Of a DNA stretch of 38,323 nt, positions 21,301-29,783 are shown piece after piece. The stretch is from an uncultured Clostridia bacterium (GTDB lineage Bacteria; Bacillota; Clostridia; Peptostreptococcales; Anaerovoracaceae): the NCBI GenBank assembly GCA_934256595.1, contig CAKQOW010000018.1, forward strand, positions 1 through 38,323, written 5' to 3'. Positions within the stretch are counted from its first letter, which is position 1. Every line of letters begins with the position of its first letter. A model generated the notes under the pieces. The model searched no databases and had not been told where the DNA came from. It was given only the letters and a program-made list of their open reading frames with translations. A program made the position numbers and the translations under genes.

Positions 21301-22226
21301 CACAGCTTCTCCTCTTCATTTTTTTCTCTGTTTTTGCGTATAAGGCCTTTAAATTCATCTGCCTGTGTAATAAGAAACGCTGCAAACATCAGAATACAGC
21401 CTGTAAGCTCTCTTGCCGACATACTCTCCTGCAGCACCAGCGCTCCGAAAATGGCCGAAAACACTGCTTCAAGACTCATTATAATGGCGGCAACGGAAGC
21501 CTGCACATATCTCTGTCCTATTATCTGAAGCGTAAATGCCGCGCTCACCTCAAGGATTGCCGTATAAAGTATCGGTACGGTGCAGTCTATAATTGCTCCA
21601 AAGTCAATGGTTTCAAACGGCACCGCGGCTATCCCCGACAGCACTCCCGCCAGCAGGAACTGCAGACACGAAAGCTTGATTGGGTCTGTCCTCTCGGCAA
21701 AATAGTCTATCAGCAGTATCTGCACTGAATAAGCAAAAGCGCACCCTATAACAAGGCTGTCACCCATACCGATTGAAAATCCGTCGGTTATGCACAGCAG
21801 ATAAAGTCCGATGCCTGCTGCTGCCACTCCTGCCCATACTGCAGGGCTTACCTTTCGCTTCAGGAATATAAGGAGTATCGGTACTATAACAATATCAAGA
21901 GATGTTATGAAGCCTGCCTTGCCAGCAGTCGTATATACTATACCCATCTGCTGAAGCGACCCTGCGACAAAATTGGCAAGTCCGCACAGAATACTGCCCC
22001 TTAAAAGCACTCTGTCCTTAAATGCTGTGATGCTTTCATTTCGTTTCTTTTTAATCCGGTCACAGATATATATTACGGGCAGCAGCGCCAGCGCGCCTAC
22101 CGTAAATCTGAAAAATCCAAAGGTCAGCGGACCGATAAAGTCCATACCCATCTTCTGAAATACAAAAGCGGAGCCCCATATCAGCGCCGCAAGAAAAAGA
22201 CAAAGCTCTCCTTTAGCCTTAGCCAT
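21300..22226 (-). CDS. DMT-superfamily (EamA) transporter
   Basis: 308 residues from the ATG at 22226 with GGAGG 5 nt upstream. Ten hydrophobic segments form two EamA repeats, with the usual FLAALIWGSAFVFQKMGMDF start and the second repeat near FAYSVQILLIDYFAERTDPI. The C-terminus is cytoplasmic and charged (RKNREKNEEEKL). Likely exporter of metabolites or amino acids. It forms a two-gene operon with the N-acetyltransferase, perhaps acetylating and then expelling amines (inference). Confidence 0.88.
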   Translation of the reverse strand: MAKAKGELCLFLAALIWGSAFVFQKMGMDFIGPLTFGFFRFTVGALALLPVIYICDRIKKKRNESITAFKDRVLLRGSILCGLANFVAGSLQQMGIVYTTAGKAGFITSLDIVIVPILLIFLKRKVSPAVWAGVAAAGIGLYLLCITDGFSIGMGDSLVIGCAFAYSVQILLIDYFAERTDPIKLSCLQFLLAGVLSGIAAVPFETIDFGAIIDCTVPILYTAILEVSAAFTLQIIGQRYVQASVAAIIMSLEAVFSAIFGALVLQESMSARELTGCILMFAAFLITQADEFKGLIRKNREKNEEEKL

Positions 22227-22313
22227 AAAAACCTCCATTTACATACTTAATATATTTTATCATTTAACGGCTGTAATTTCTATCGGTAACTGTAACAAAC
22301 TTAATTTTTCTGA

Positions 22314-22319
22314 TATAAT
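22314..22319 (+). promoter_or_regulatory. Extended -10 promoter of the DUF362 gene
   Basis: TGA-TATAAT about 30 nt upstream of the ATG. The -35 region (TGTAAC at 17 nt) is weak, consistent with an extended -10 promoter. Confidence 0.55.
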
Positions 22320-22349
22320 TAACTATCATATTTAATTAGGAGATTATAA

Positions 22350-23480
22350 ATGACCGCTGAAGTTTCACTTGTAAAATGCACAAGCTATAACTATAAAGAG
22401 GTTGAGGCCTCATTAAGAAAAGCAATTAATGCCGTAACAGACCTCAGCTATATAGCCGATGGCACCAGAGTGGTTATAAAGCCTAATCTGGTATCGTTTC
22501 TGTCGCCTGACAGAGCCGCAACCACCCACCCTGTCGTGCTTAACGCTCTAATCAGAATACTGAATGAAAAAGGCGCAAAGATAACTGTAGGTGACAGTCC
22601 CGGAGGGCTTTTTAATTCCGCCTATGTAAACAGAGTATACAAAACCACAGGTATGAACAATATCGAGGGCGCTGTTCTAAACAGAAACTTTTCCCAGTCG
22701 GTGCATCATTCAGACAGCGCTCTGCGCGCCAGAGAGTTTGCCTATACCTCATACCTTGATGATGCCGATGTTATAATCAATCTGTGCAAGCTCAAAACCC
22801 ACGGCATGATGGGAATGTCCAATGCAGTGAAGAATATGTTCGGTATAATTCCCGGCACAGTCAAGCCGGAGTTTCATTTCAAATTTCCGGATCATAATGA
22901 TTTTGCCGACATGCTTATCGACCTTAACGAAAGCTTCAGACCTGCCCTGTGCATATGCGATGCCGTAACAGGAATGGAGGGCAACGGTCCAACCTCCGGC
23001 ACGCCCAGAGATATAGGGCTTATTGCCGCCTCTGAAAATCCATACAAGCTGGATCTCGTATGCGCAAATATTATAGGACTTGAAAAGGATAACGTACCTA
23101 CTCTCAAACGCGCCTTTGAACGCGGACTTGCACCCGAAACGGCGCAGCAGGTAAAAATAAATACCGATATTAATAATTTCATAATCAGTGATTTCGAACT
23201 GATACCACGAAAAAGCATCACCTTTAACGATGCCGGGGGCAGACTTACGGCTGGTATAATCAGAAAATGCATGTGCTCAAGACCTGCCCTTTTAAAACGC
23301 AAATGCATCGGCTGCGGGGAATGTTTCAGAATATGCCCTGCGAAAGCAATACAAATGAAAAACAATCTGCCTGTTATAGACAGAAGCAAGTGCATATACT
23401 GTTTCTGCTGTCAGGAGTTCTGTCCCAAAGGCGCTATGCAGGTAAAACGTCCGATAATAGCAAGGCTGCTGGGTAAATAA
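22350..23480 (+). CDS. DUF362 protein with C-terminal 2x[4Fe-4S] ferredoxin domain
   Basis: 376 residues. Residues 1-300 are DUF362, with VVIKPNLVSFLSPDRAATTH, VGDSPGG and INLCKLKTHGMMGMSNAVKN. The last 60 residues hold two CxxCxxCxxxC motifs (CIGCGECFRICP and CIYCFCCQEFCP), with CP after each as in eight-iron ferredoxins. It is probably a redox protein of unknown substrate, common in strict anaerobes. AGGAG lies 8 nt before the ATG. It is transcribed alone and diverges from the permease operon. Confidence 0.92.
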   Translation: MTAEVSLVKCTSYNYKEVEASLRKAINAVTDLSYIADGTRVVIKPNLVSFLSPDRAATTHPVVLNALIRILNEKGAKITVGDSPGGLFNSAYVNRVYKTTGMNNIEGAVLNRNFSQSVHHSDSALRAREFAYTSYLDDADVIINLCKLKTHGMMGMSNAVKNMFGIIPGTVKPEFHFKFPDHNDFADMLIDLNESFRPALCICDAVTGMEGNGPTSGTPRDIGLIAASENPYKLDLVCANIIGLEKDNVPTLKRAFERGLAPETAQQVKINTDINNFIISDFELIPRKSITFNDAGGRLTAGIIRKCMCSRPALLKRKCIGCGECFRICPAKAIQMKNNLPVIDRSKCIYCFCCQEFCPKGAMQVKRPIIARLLGK

Positions 23481-23588
23481 ATGAATAGGAAAAATAGAAC
23501 AGCAAATAATAAAAGGGAACATTTCATTTTATTATTCTAATATTTAAATTCGATATTTGCATATTTTTTTCAAATCTCGCATTTAAAC

Positions 23589-23617
23589 TTGACAATATCA
23601 ACTTTAAAAGTTAAGAT
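23589..23617 (+). promoter_or_regulatory. Promoter of the RloA/RloB operon
   Basis: TTGACA (23589-23594), 17 nt, TAAGAT (23612-23617). The spacer holds the inverted repeat AACTTT-A-AAAGTT (23600-23612), a possible operator. Confidence 0.78.
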
Positions 23618-23643
23618 GTAGTCATAAAAAGGAGTAGGTAATC

Positions 23644-24888
23644 ATGTTATTACAGTTCAATGTTACAAATGCGCTGTCTTTTAAAGGCGAAGCAATACTT
23701 GACTTAGTTGCCGCCAGTGATACTGAGCATAAAAATAATCTGATTAAATTCAGAAAAGAGAATGTATTGCCAACCATAGCGATCTATGGAGCAAATGCCG
23801 CAGGAAAGAGTAATTTATTCAAAGCATTAACATCTGCAATTTTGTTCGTCAGGCTTTCATCAAGTATGCAAATCGGCACAAAGATTTCTATTACACCCTT
23901 CCTCATGGATGAAGAGGGAAAACTGGGAAAAACCAGATTTGATTTCGTCTACGTGTATGACGGAATCAAATATGAATACGGCTTTACAGCTGACGTCAAC
24001 AGGGTATATGAAGAGTACCTGTATGCTTACAAATCCTCGCGACCTTCTCTTATTTTCGAAAGGACTGAGACAAATAAATTCAGGTATACTTCATCATTGC
24101 ACAATTCTTTAAAACAGTATGAAGATAAGAATACAGACAATAAGCTGTTCCTTGCCACAGCAACATCCTGGAACTGCAGAGAAACAGAGGGGGCTTTTCG
24201 CTGGTTTGCAGAGATGATAGACACTTATAATGCCGGTTCCCTTATGAATTCAATGGTAGAATCATTGGAACCTGATGAAAATGGAGAACTGAAAGACGCT
24301 GCAATTAAATTATTGCAGGCAGCTGATTTTAATATTTCAGATTATCATTTTTCTGTAAAACAGGGAGCGCCTTCAGATATTGCTTTGCCTCCGGGCATCT
24401 CGCTTGAAAAGGATATGCTTGAGAATATCAGGGCGTTCGAACTTAAAATGTATCATGAGGTTGAAACCGTAAACGGCATAGAAAGTGTGCCGCTTCCATT
24501 CCATATGGAGTCTGATGGTACACAGCTGTATTTCGCATACTGTCCGGCAATAGTGAAGGCTCTTAAAACGGGAAGAACTATTGTTATTGATGAAATTGAT
24601 AACGGTTTACATCCCATACTGGTGAGACATCTGGTCGAAATTTTTAACAGCCGGGAAACTAATCCAAATGGAGCGCAGCTTATATTTAATACACATGATA
24701 TAGATTTGCTGGATCTCGATTTCCTGCGCAGGGATCAGATTTACTTTGTCGAAAAAGATCATCGCACAGGTGTATCAGATTTATATGCGTTATCTGATTT
24801 TTCCCCTAGAAAATCCGAGAAGATTCAAAAAGGATATATGCTTGGCCGCTATGGTGCAATCCCGAATATTGGAGGAGTCGAATGGTAA
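23644..24888 (+). CDS. RloA-like AAA15-family ATPase (AbiLi-type defence component)
   Basis: 414 residues, an SMC/OLD-like ATPase. The N-terminus reads LLQFNVTNALSFKGEAILDL, the Walker A is YGANAAGKSN (residues 48-57), and the C-terminal lobe holds RTIVIDEIDNGLHP (Walker B) and IFNTHDIDLLD (the H-loop). Between them is a mixed insertion of about 200 residues. Such ATPases pair with RloB/TOPRIM-like partners and resemble AbiL of lactococci, a phage-exclusion system. It is followed by RloB with a 7-nt overlap. The flanking genes are unrelated and the pair has its own promoter and terminator, as expected for a mobile defence cassette. Confidence 0.85.
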   Translation: MLLQFNVTNALSFKGEAILDLVAASDTEHKNNLIKFRKENVLPTIAIYGANAAGKSNLFKALTSAILFVRLSSSMQIGTKISITPFLMDEEGKLGKTRFDFVYVYDGIKYEYGFTADVNRVYEEYLYAYKSSRPSLIFERTETNKFRYTSSLHNSLKQYEDKNTDNKLFLATATSWNCRETEGAFRWFAEMIDTYNAGSLMNSMVESLEPDENGELKDAAIKLLQAADFNISDYHFSVKQGAPSDIALPPGISLEKDMLENIRAFELKMYHEVETVNGIESVPLPFHMESDGTQLYFAYCPAIVKALKTGRTIVIDEIDNGLHPILVRHLVEIFNSRETNPNGAQLIFNTHDIDLLDLDFLRRDQIYFVEKDHRTGVSDLYALSDFSPRKSEKIQKGYMLGRYGAIPNIGGVEW

Positions 24889-25521
24889 GAAGGGCAACCC
24901 GCAAAGAAAGAAAACGCTATACCAGAAAAAGAAATGATATTATACTAATTGCAGCAGAAGGAAAAAAACAAGACCGAAAAAAATTATTTTCAGGAGTTTA
25001 ACAGATCTTTAAACGGCTGCAATATCGTTTTTTCGAACGGCAATAACACCGATCCTGTCAAGATTGTAAATGATGCAGTAAATACAGCAAAGACCAAGGG
25101 TGTTGAAGTACAGAACGGAGACCTTGTTTACGCAGTGTTTGATACGGATTTCAACAAGGAGTCACAGATTAAAGAAGCTCGAAAACTCGCAGACAAAAAT
25201 GGTGTGGAACTCATTCTGTCAAATCCGTGTTTTGAAGTCTGGCTGCTTCTCCATTTCCGTTACAGTACCCGCGGATATCAAAGCAATCATGATGTACTGA
25301 ACGAATTAAACAATCTCTGGCCGGCATATCACAAAAGCATTAATTCTTTCAGATATTTACATGACCGCTGTGAGCTCGCTGCAGATAATGCCAGAAGATT
25401 AAAACGGTTCAGTTTTGAAACAAAGGGAACAGAAGCAGTCGAGAAGTGCAATCCTTCTACAGATGTATATAGGCTTGTATCACAAATTATCCATAGCGGG
25501 GACAATTCTCATATTCAATAA
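24882..25521 (+). CDS. RloB-like protein, reading frame interrupted at an A7 tract
   Basis: The natural start is the ATG at 24882 after GGAGGAG, overlapping RloA (ATGGTAA). It encodes VRRATRKERKRYTRKRNDII then LIAAEG, the expected basic start and first strand of RloB. At the A7 run (24962-24968) the frame breaks and would stop at 24999-25001. The +1 frame resumes exactly the conserved text (KNKTEKNYFQEFN, normally read as EGxxTExxYF) and runs to 25521 with VFDTDF, NPCFEVWLLLHF and a C-terminal helix. Removing one A restores one protein of about 212 residues. Causes could be mutation, sequencing error, slippage or phase variation. Confidence 0.82.
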
Positions 25522-25529
25522 TAAAATTA

Positions 25530-25559
25530 CAGGGAGGCTTATCTGATCTCCCTGCTTTT
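25530..25559 (+). terminator. Terminator of the RloA/RloB operon
   Basis: CAGGGAG and CTCCCTG form a 7-bp stem with an 11-nt loop and then CTTTTA, 9 nt past the rloB stop. Confidence 0.75.
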
Positions 25560-25695
25560 ACAGACACATCGTCATATATGACGAAATATATACTATATTT
25601 CCCTCTGTTTTAAAATTCTTCGTATGAATTACATATGCCCTGTCTGTTCTGTCATTATTTCCAATAATGCGCAAGTTTATACCCGGCTGTTTTAT

Positions 25696-25742
25696 ATATA
25701 GTGCGCAGATATACATTATACCAAAAACCATATAGTGCGCAG
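25696..25742. repeat. Two direct copies of ATATAGTGCGCAG
   Basis: Perfect 13-bp repeats at 25696-25708 and 25730-25742, spaced 34 bp (about three helical turns), just past the ABC permease stop codon. Between them the minus strand has TGG-TATAAT. The surrounding 25560-25751 holds an unconvincing 63-codon minus-strand frame without a ribosome site, and a perfect palindrome CGTCATATATGACG (25570-25583). A promoter bracketed by a direct-repeat binding site is possible. Confidence 0.45.
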
Positions 25743-25751
25743 GGTTCAAAG

Positions 25752-26813
25752 CTATTTCAGCTGATAGCCTCCAAACACCTTTTTTCCTGTGACAATTCCC
25801 AAAACGGCTGTGACAGCTGCAACCGCTGCTGCAGGCACAAGGTTTGGCTGCTCCAGTGACATAGGCGCAAGAAACAGCACATCAAACACCGGCATTGTCA
25901 CAACAGCTCTGTAAAGTCCGCTCATTTCCTCTATCGGGATAAGCATCGGCAGTACAAATACAAAGAGTGAGCCTGCAAGCGCTGAAATCTGGTTCCTGCA
26001 GACTGCCGAGGCCGCAACTGTAATCCCTGTCACCGCTGCCGTGCCAGCAAGCATCATTGCAAGCTGATACAAAATCATCTGCATGCACGTTATATTATGC
26101 GGCACAAGCCCGCCTTCAAAATCAGCAGATGCAAACAATACGCTGCAGTCAAGCCCCTCCGTGCCGTAAATCACAAGGGCGGCGGCAATATTAAATACTG
26201 CGGTGATAAATGCCAGCGCAAACGATATCACAAAGGCTGCAATAATTCTGGCCGATGCATTTTTACTCTTTCCGTATCTGCTTGACATGACTATGCTGCT
26301 CATACTGCCGTAATCTCCTGAAAAGACGGGAGAGATTACCAGCATTATCACAATCATAAGAGCAAAAAACACCTGTATCATACCTCTGACTGTATAATTC
26401 CAGCCATTTATATATCCTATTTTAATTCTGTTGCTGCCGTATATTTCTTTTACTGTTTTTCTGTTATAGTTTCCGTCCTTATCTACAAAATGACTGTAAA
26501 CGGCCGACTGTATCGAATTATTATACGCATACTTTGCATCAAGTCCCTCAATAAAATTATCCGCAGGAAAATCATCAATTATCTGCCGTACTTTTTTATC
26601 GGTCAGAATTCCCTCGTATCCGACCGCAATTTTCTTTTCCATTTTTACGGCCTCAAGTCCCCTGCTCTCTTTCGATACGCCGTCATATGCATACATTCCG
26701 TTAAGCGCTGACGCTACAGATATAACGTTCCATATAAGCAGCAGCGCCAAAGCTGCAAGTGATATTTTTTTTGCCAGCATTTTTCTTATTTCATACTTAA
26801 TCATTGTTCCCAT
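25752..26813 (-). CDS. ABC-2-type exporter permease
   Basis: 353 residues from the ATG at 26813, one base after the ATPase stop codon, with GGAGG inside the end of the ATPase gene. Topology: a membrane segment at about 20-40, an extracellular domain of roughly 100 residues, then five further segments (FFALMIVIMLVISPVFSGDY, RIIAAFVISFALAFITAVFN and so on). This matches permeases of peptide, lantibiotic-immunity or bacitracin-type exporters. The substrate is unknown. It is translationally coupled to its ATPase. Confidence 0.87.
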   Translation of the reverse strand: MGTMIKYEIRKMLAKKISLAALALLLIWNVISVASALNGMYAYDGVSKESRGLEAVKMEKKIAVGYEGILTDKKVRQIIDDFPADNFIEGLDAKYAYNNSIQSAVYSHFVDKDGNYNRKTVKEIYGSNRIKIGYINGWNYTVRGMIQVFFALMIVIMLVISPVFSGDYGSMSSIVMSSRYGKSKNASARIIAAFVISFALAFITAVFNIAAALVIYGTEGLDCSVLFASADFEGGLVPHNITCMQMILYQLAMMLAGTAAVTGITVAASAVCRNQISALAGSLFVFVLPMLIPIEEMSGLYRAVVTMPVFDVLFLAPMSLEQPNLVPAAAVAAVTAVLGIVTGKKVFGGYQLK

Positions 26814-26814
26814 A

Positions 26815-27672
26815 TTATCTGCCTCCAAAATAATATAAATATACGTCCTCAAGCTCAGGCTGCACGCAAACCGCTGCCTCTGCGGGCTTAGCGCCTGATA
26901 CCAGCCTTATTCTCACCCTGCCGGAAGCCATACTTCTTACAGAACAGATTGTGCAGCTTTTTTCATAATCGTTTATTTCAGCTTCGCCTGCCTCAAGCTC
27001 CCATACTGCTCCGGCAAGCTTCTTTGTAATACTCTCAGGAGCTCCCGTATCAAGCAGCCTGCCGTCTTTCATAATGATTATGTCATCTGCAATATGCTCA
27101 ACATCAGACACAATATGAGTAGACAGTATTATAATTTTTTCTCTTGAAAGAGAGCTTATAATATTTCTGAACCTTGCCCTTTCTTTCGGATCAAGCCCTG
27201 CCGTAGGCTCATCAAGTATCAGTATATCCGGGTCGTTTATCATTGCCTGAGCAATACCGATACGCCGCCTCATACCTCCTGAAAATGTCCTTATTTTCCG
27301 GTGTCTTTCTCCGGACATTCCCACGCTTTCAAGCAGATAATCAAGCCTGTCATCTATAGAAACCCCTTTTAAAGCCGCCACATATTCTAAAAACTCCTGA
27401 GCCGTAAACTCCGGATAGCCCCTGAAATCCTGAGGCAGATACCCCAGATGCTGCCGGTATTTCTCTCCCATATCCACTATGTCAGCGCCGTTAAACAGTA
27501 TTCTGCCGCGTTCCGGCTTTACCAGCATACATATCATATTCATCAGTGTTGTTTTGCCGGCTCCGTTTGCGCCCAGCAGTCCGTATACTCCGTTTGTCAG
27601 CGTCAGAGATAAATTGTCTACTGCTTTTTTGCCCTTGTACTCTTTGGTGATTTCCAAAATATTAACTTCCAT
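26815..27672 (-). CDS. ABC transporter ATP-binding protein
   Basis: 285 residues: Walker A GANGAGKTT, Q-loop GYLPQDFRG, signature FSGGMRRRIG, Walker B ILILDEPTAGLDP, H-loop STHIVSD, then a regulatory tail of about 70 residues. It resembles the BcrA/NatA group of exporters. GGAAAGG precedes the ATG. It partners the permease that follows, and lies downstream of the two-component genes behind a terminator and a palindrome-rich leader. Confidence 0.92.
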   Translation of the reverse strand: MEVNILEITKEYKGKKAVDNLSLTLTNGVYGLLGANGAGKTTLMNMICMLVKPERGRILFNGADIVDMGEKYRQHLGYLPQDFRGYPEFTAQEFLEYVAALKGVSIDDRLDYLLESVGMSGERHRKIRTFSGGMRRRIGIAQAMINDPDILILDEPTAGLDPKERARFRNIISSLSREKIIILSTHIVSDVEHIADDIIIMKDGRLLDTGAPESITKKLAGAVWELEAGEAEINDYEKSCTICSVRSMASGRVRIRLVSGAKPAEAAVCVQPELEDVYLYYFGGR

Positions 27673-27693
27673 ATGTATTCCTTTCCGGGAAAT

Positions 27694-27817
27694 AAAGAAA
27701 GTGAAAATGTACGAAATTTAAATTTCTATTTTCACATATCGCACGCAAGGTGCGATAACATTCAATGTGCTTTCTTTGAAACATAGGAAATATCTACAAG
27801 TCGATATTTCTTATGTT
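27694..27817. repeat. Nested inverted repeats upstream of the ABC exporter
   Basis: AAAGAAAG (27694-27701) pairs with CTTTCTTT (27770-27777). Inside are GTGAAAAT/ATTTTCAC enclosing the 14-bp palindrome GAAATTTAAATTTC (27713-27726), and CACAT/ATGTG enclosing ATCGCAC-GCAAG-GTGCGAT (27738-27756). Directly beside it is a further arm pair AACATA-GAAATATC / GATATTTC-TATGTT (27780-27817). Read as RNA this is a series of hairpins in the exporter's 5' leader. As DNA it offers several operator-like sites. No clear -10/-35 is visible. Confidence 0.55.
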
Positions 27818-27819
27818 AT

Positions 27820-27856
27820 AAAAAAACTCTCCCTTTTTTCTTTTCAGGAAGAGTTT
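27820..27856 (-). terminator. Terminator after the histidine kinase gene
   Basis: AAACTCT and AGAGTTT arms followed on the minus strand by seven T, 20 nt past the kinase stop codon. It separates the two-component genes from the ABC exporter. Confidence 0.78.
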
Positions 27857-27875
27857 AACTTTTCAATATCTACTT

Positions 27876-29039
27876 TTAATCTATTTTATCAATATTAAAT
27901 ACTGCTTTTACAGCCGCGCCTCTACTGCCGTTCGAAAGTTCAAGATATCCCCCATGCTTTTCGCAAAGTACAGAGGATATATACAGACCCAGTCCGAAAT
28001 GCTCACTTCGATCTTCGTTTTCCGTATAATATGGGAGCTTTGCGTTTTTAAGGCACTCTGCCGAAAAGCCGCCACCGTCGTCGCTTACGCAGATGCTTAA
28101 GAAATCCCCCTTTATCTCCGCACTGACTTCTATATTTTTATCCGCATAAGAAACCGCATTGGAAAGAATATTGTTATACACCTGCATCACCGCAGACTCG
28201 TCTATATATATTATTTCGCAGTCCGTTTCAAATTCAAAGGCTTCGGCTTTATTTCCGCACAAAAGTCTCATAGTCTCTCTCAGAGTATCTCTCAGTCTCC
28301 ATGCTTCATATTCTGCCGGTTTAACTGTAATTTCCTCTATTCTGCTAAGGCTGCTCATACTGTCGGCATATTTTTCAAGTCTTGATATATTGGAGAGCAT
28401 GGCAGCCGCCACGTCTTCCGTACCGCCTGCATCTGCCGCAGCAAGCATTTCCCCGTAGCCCCGCAGTACAGTAAGGGGCGTTCTCAGGTCATGCGCAAAT
28501 ACGGCGTTTATTCTTTTTCTTTCTTCCAGCTGGCGCCACAGTTTCAGATTGTTTTCCTGCAGGGTCTTTCTCATTGTTTCAAAAGAACTGCACAGTTTTC
28601 CCATTTCATCATTTCTCTCGTAGCTGACAGTAAAATCAAGATTGCTCTGCGCTATCTGATTTACGGCATTGTCAAGCAGGTATAACGGCTTTTTGAGTCT
28701 GCTTCTGTAAAAGCAGGCAACCGCCGCAATAATGCAGGCTGCAGAATACACCGGCACCGCCGCCTGAGGCAGAACCTCAAGCAGCTTTATGCTTTTTGCA
28801 TCTCTGTCGCTCATTACAGCAGCTTCCTCTGATATGTATGTACCCTCGCCCAGCCGGTTCCCGTTTTCATCGGTAAGATAATATTTCCTGCCGTCATAAG
28901 GATATGAGCTTTGTATATGCTCTATTGAGCTCTGGCATATATATGAGGTAATAATACTCAAAAGCCCCGCAGCCAGCGCAAAGATAATAATATGGCATAT
29001 CAGACTTTTTCTAAGCGACATATTCCTTACTTTTTCCAT
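27876..29039 (-). CDS. Sensor histidine kinase
   Basis: 387 residues from the ATG at 29039, which overlaps the regulator's stop region (starts at 29057 and 29021 are also possible). Membrane segments at about 14-34 and 92-111 bracket an extracellular loop of about 57 residues. A HAMP-like linker follows, then HisKA with the phospho-acceptor His183 in FAHDLRTPLTVLRG, and HATPase_c with NILSNAVSYAD, SDDGGGF and FGLGLYIS. The signal is unknown. Unlike BceS-type kinases it has a real extracellular domain, so it is not the classic intramembrane-sensing partner of Bce transporters. Co-transcribed with its regulator. Confidence 0.93.
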   Translation of the reverse strand: MEKVRNMSLRKSLICHIIIFALAAGLLSIITSYICQSSIEHIQSSYPYDGRKYYLTDENGNRLGEGTYISEEAAVMSDRDAKSIKLLEVLPQAAVPVYSAACIIAAVACFYRSRLKKPLYLLDNAVNQIAQSNLDFTVSYERNDEMGKLCSSFETMRKTLQENNLKLWRQLEERKRINAVFAHDLRTPLTVLRGYGEMLAAADAGGTEDVAAAMLSNISRLEKYADSMSSLSRIEEITVKPAEYEAWRLRDTLRETMRLLCGNKAEAFEFETDCEIIYIDESAVMQVYNNILSNAVSYADKNIEVSAEIKGDFLSICVSDDGGGFSAECLKNAKLPYYTENEDRSEHFGLGLYISSVLCEKHGGYLELSNGSRGAAVKAVFNIDKID

Positions 29040-29698
29040 CGGTAACCGCACCCCCATACAGTTTCTATATATTCCGTATCCGTATACTCCAGCAGTCTGT
29101 TTCTTATCCTGCGTATATGCTCGGTCACCACACTGCTGTCGCCCTCACTGTCATAGCCCCATATTCTTTCATATATGCGCTCCCGGTCAAATATCTGCCC
29201 TCTGTTTTGTGACAGCAGCGCCACTATATCAAATTCCTTTCGCGGCAGCTTTATGATGCTGTCTCCCGCGGCTATGGTTCTCTCGGAGTAGTCTATGATA
29301 AGGTCGTCTGAAAATCTTATTTTTGAACCGGTTCTCGCCCTGCTCTCCCTCCTTATATGAGCAGACACCCTTGCCTCAAGCTCCGCAGGTGAAAAGGGCT
29401 TGACCACATAGTCGTCTCCGCCGGCTGCAAAGCCGTTTATCTTGTCGGCCTCATCTACTCTTGCCGTAAGAAAAATTATAGGGCAGGACACAATATTTCT
29501 GATACGTCTGCATACATCAATACCGTCAGGCCCCGGCATATTTATATCAAGGAGTATAATATCCGGCTGTTTTTCTATCTGCGCAAATACCTCCTGTCCG
29601 TTTCGGGCAGTCATAATTCTGTACCCTCTGCTTCTGAAAAACATCGAAAGCATATCCAGTATATCTTTTTCATCGTCACATATTAAAATACTGTTCAC
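29027..29698 (-). CDS. OmpR-family response regulator
   Basis: 223 residues with a GTG start after GGGGAGGTGA. The receiver domain has Asp8/Asp9 in CDDEKD, phospho-acceptor Asp51 in IILLDINMPGPDG, the LTAR switch and Lys100 in VVKPFSPAEL. The C-terminal winged helix includes LPRKEFDIVALLSQNRGQIF and ends VWGCGYRWKK. It probably controls the flanking ABC genes. The gene follows the GT51 gene by 81 nt, with a weak terminator in the gap, and overlaps the kinase. Confidence 0.94.
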   Translation of the reverse strand: MNSILICDDEKDILDMLSMFFRSRGYRIMTARNGQEVFAQIEKQPDIILLDINMPGPDGIDVCRRIRNIVSCPIIFLTARVDEADKINGFAAGGDDYVVKPFSPAELEARVSAHIRRESRARTGSKIRFSDDLIIDYSERTIAAGDSIIKLPRKEFDIVALLSQNRGQIFDRERIYERIWGYDSEGDSSVVTEHIRRIRNRLLEYTDTEYIETVWGCGYRWKK

Positions 29699-29753
29699 AA
29701 TATCACCTCCCCATATATTAAGGCATCTAATTATCTACTTTTTATCAACAGCA

Positions 29754-29783
29754 TTAAAAGCCGCAGGACTGCTGCGACTTTAA
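29754..29783 (-). terminator. Weak terminator at the end of the GT51 gene
   Basis: CGCAG/CTGCG with flanking TTAAA/TTTAA arms forms an interrupted hairpin that includes the stop codon, then CTTTTAATG. The stem is short and the T-run is short, so read-through into the two-component genes is likely. Confidence 0.45.

Noticed and set aside
25558..25749. 63-codon minus-strand ORF after the ABC permease
   Set aside because: No ribosome site, composition without domain or helix pattern, and it overlaps repeats and a terminator region. Treated as non-coding.
27876..29698. Classic BceRS two-component system for the Bce-like transporter
   Set aside because: The kinase has an extracellular domain of about 57 residues, whereas BceS-type kinases have almost none. 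Only the transporter is Bce-like.
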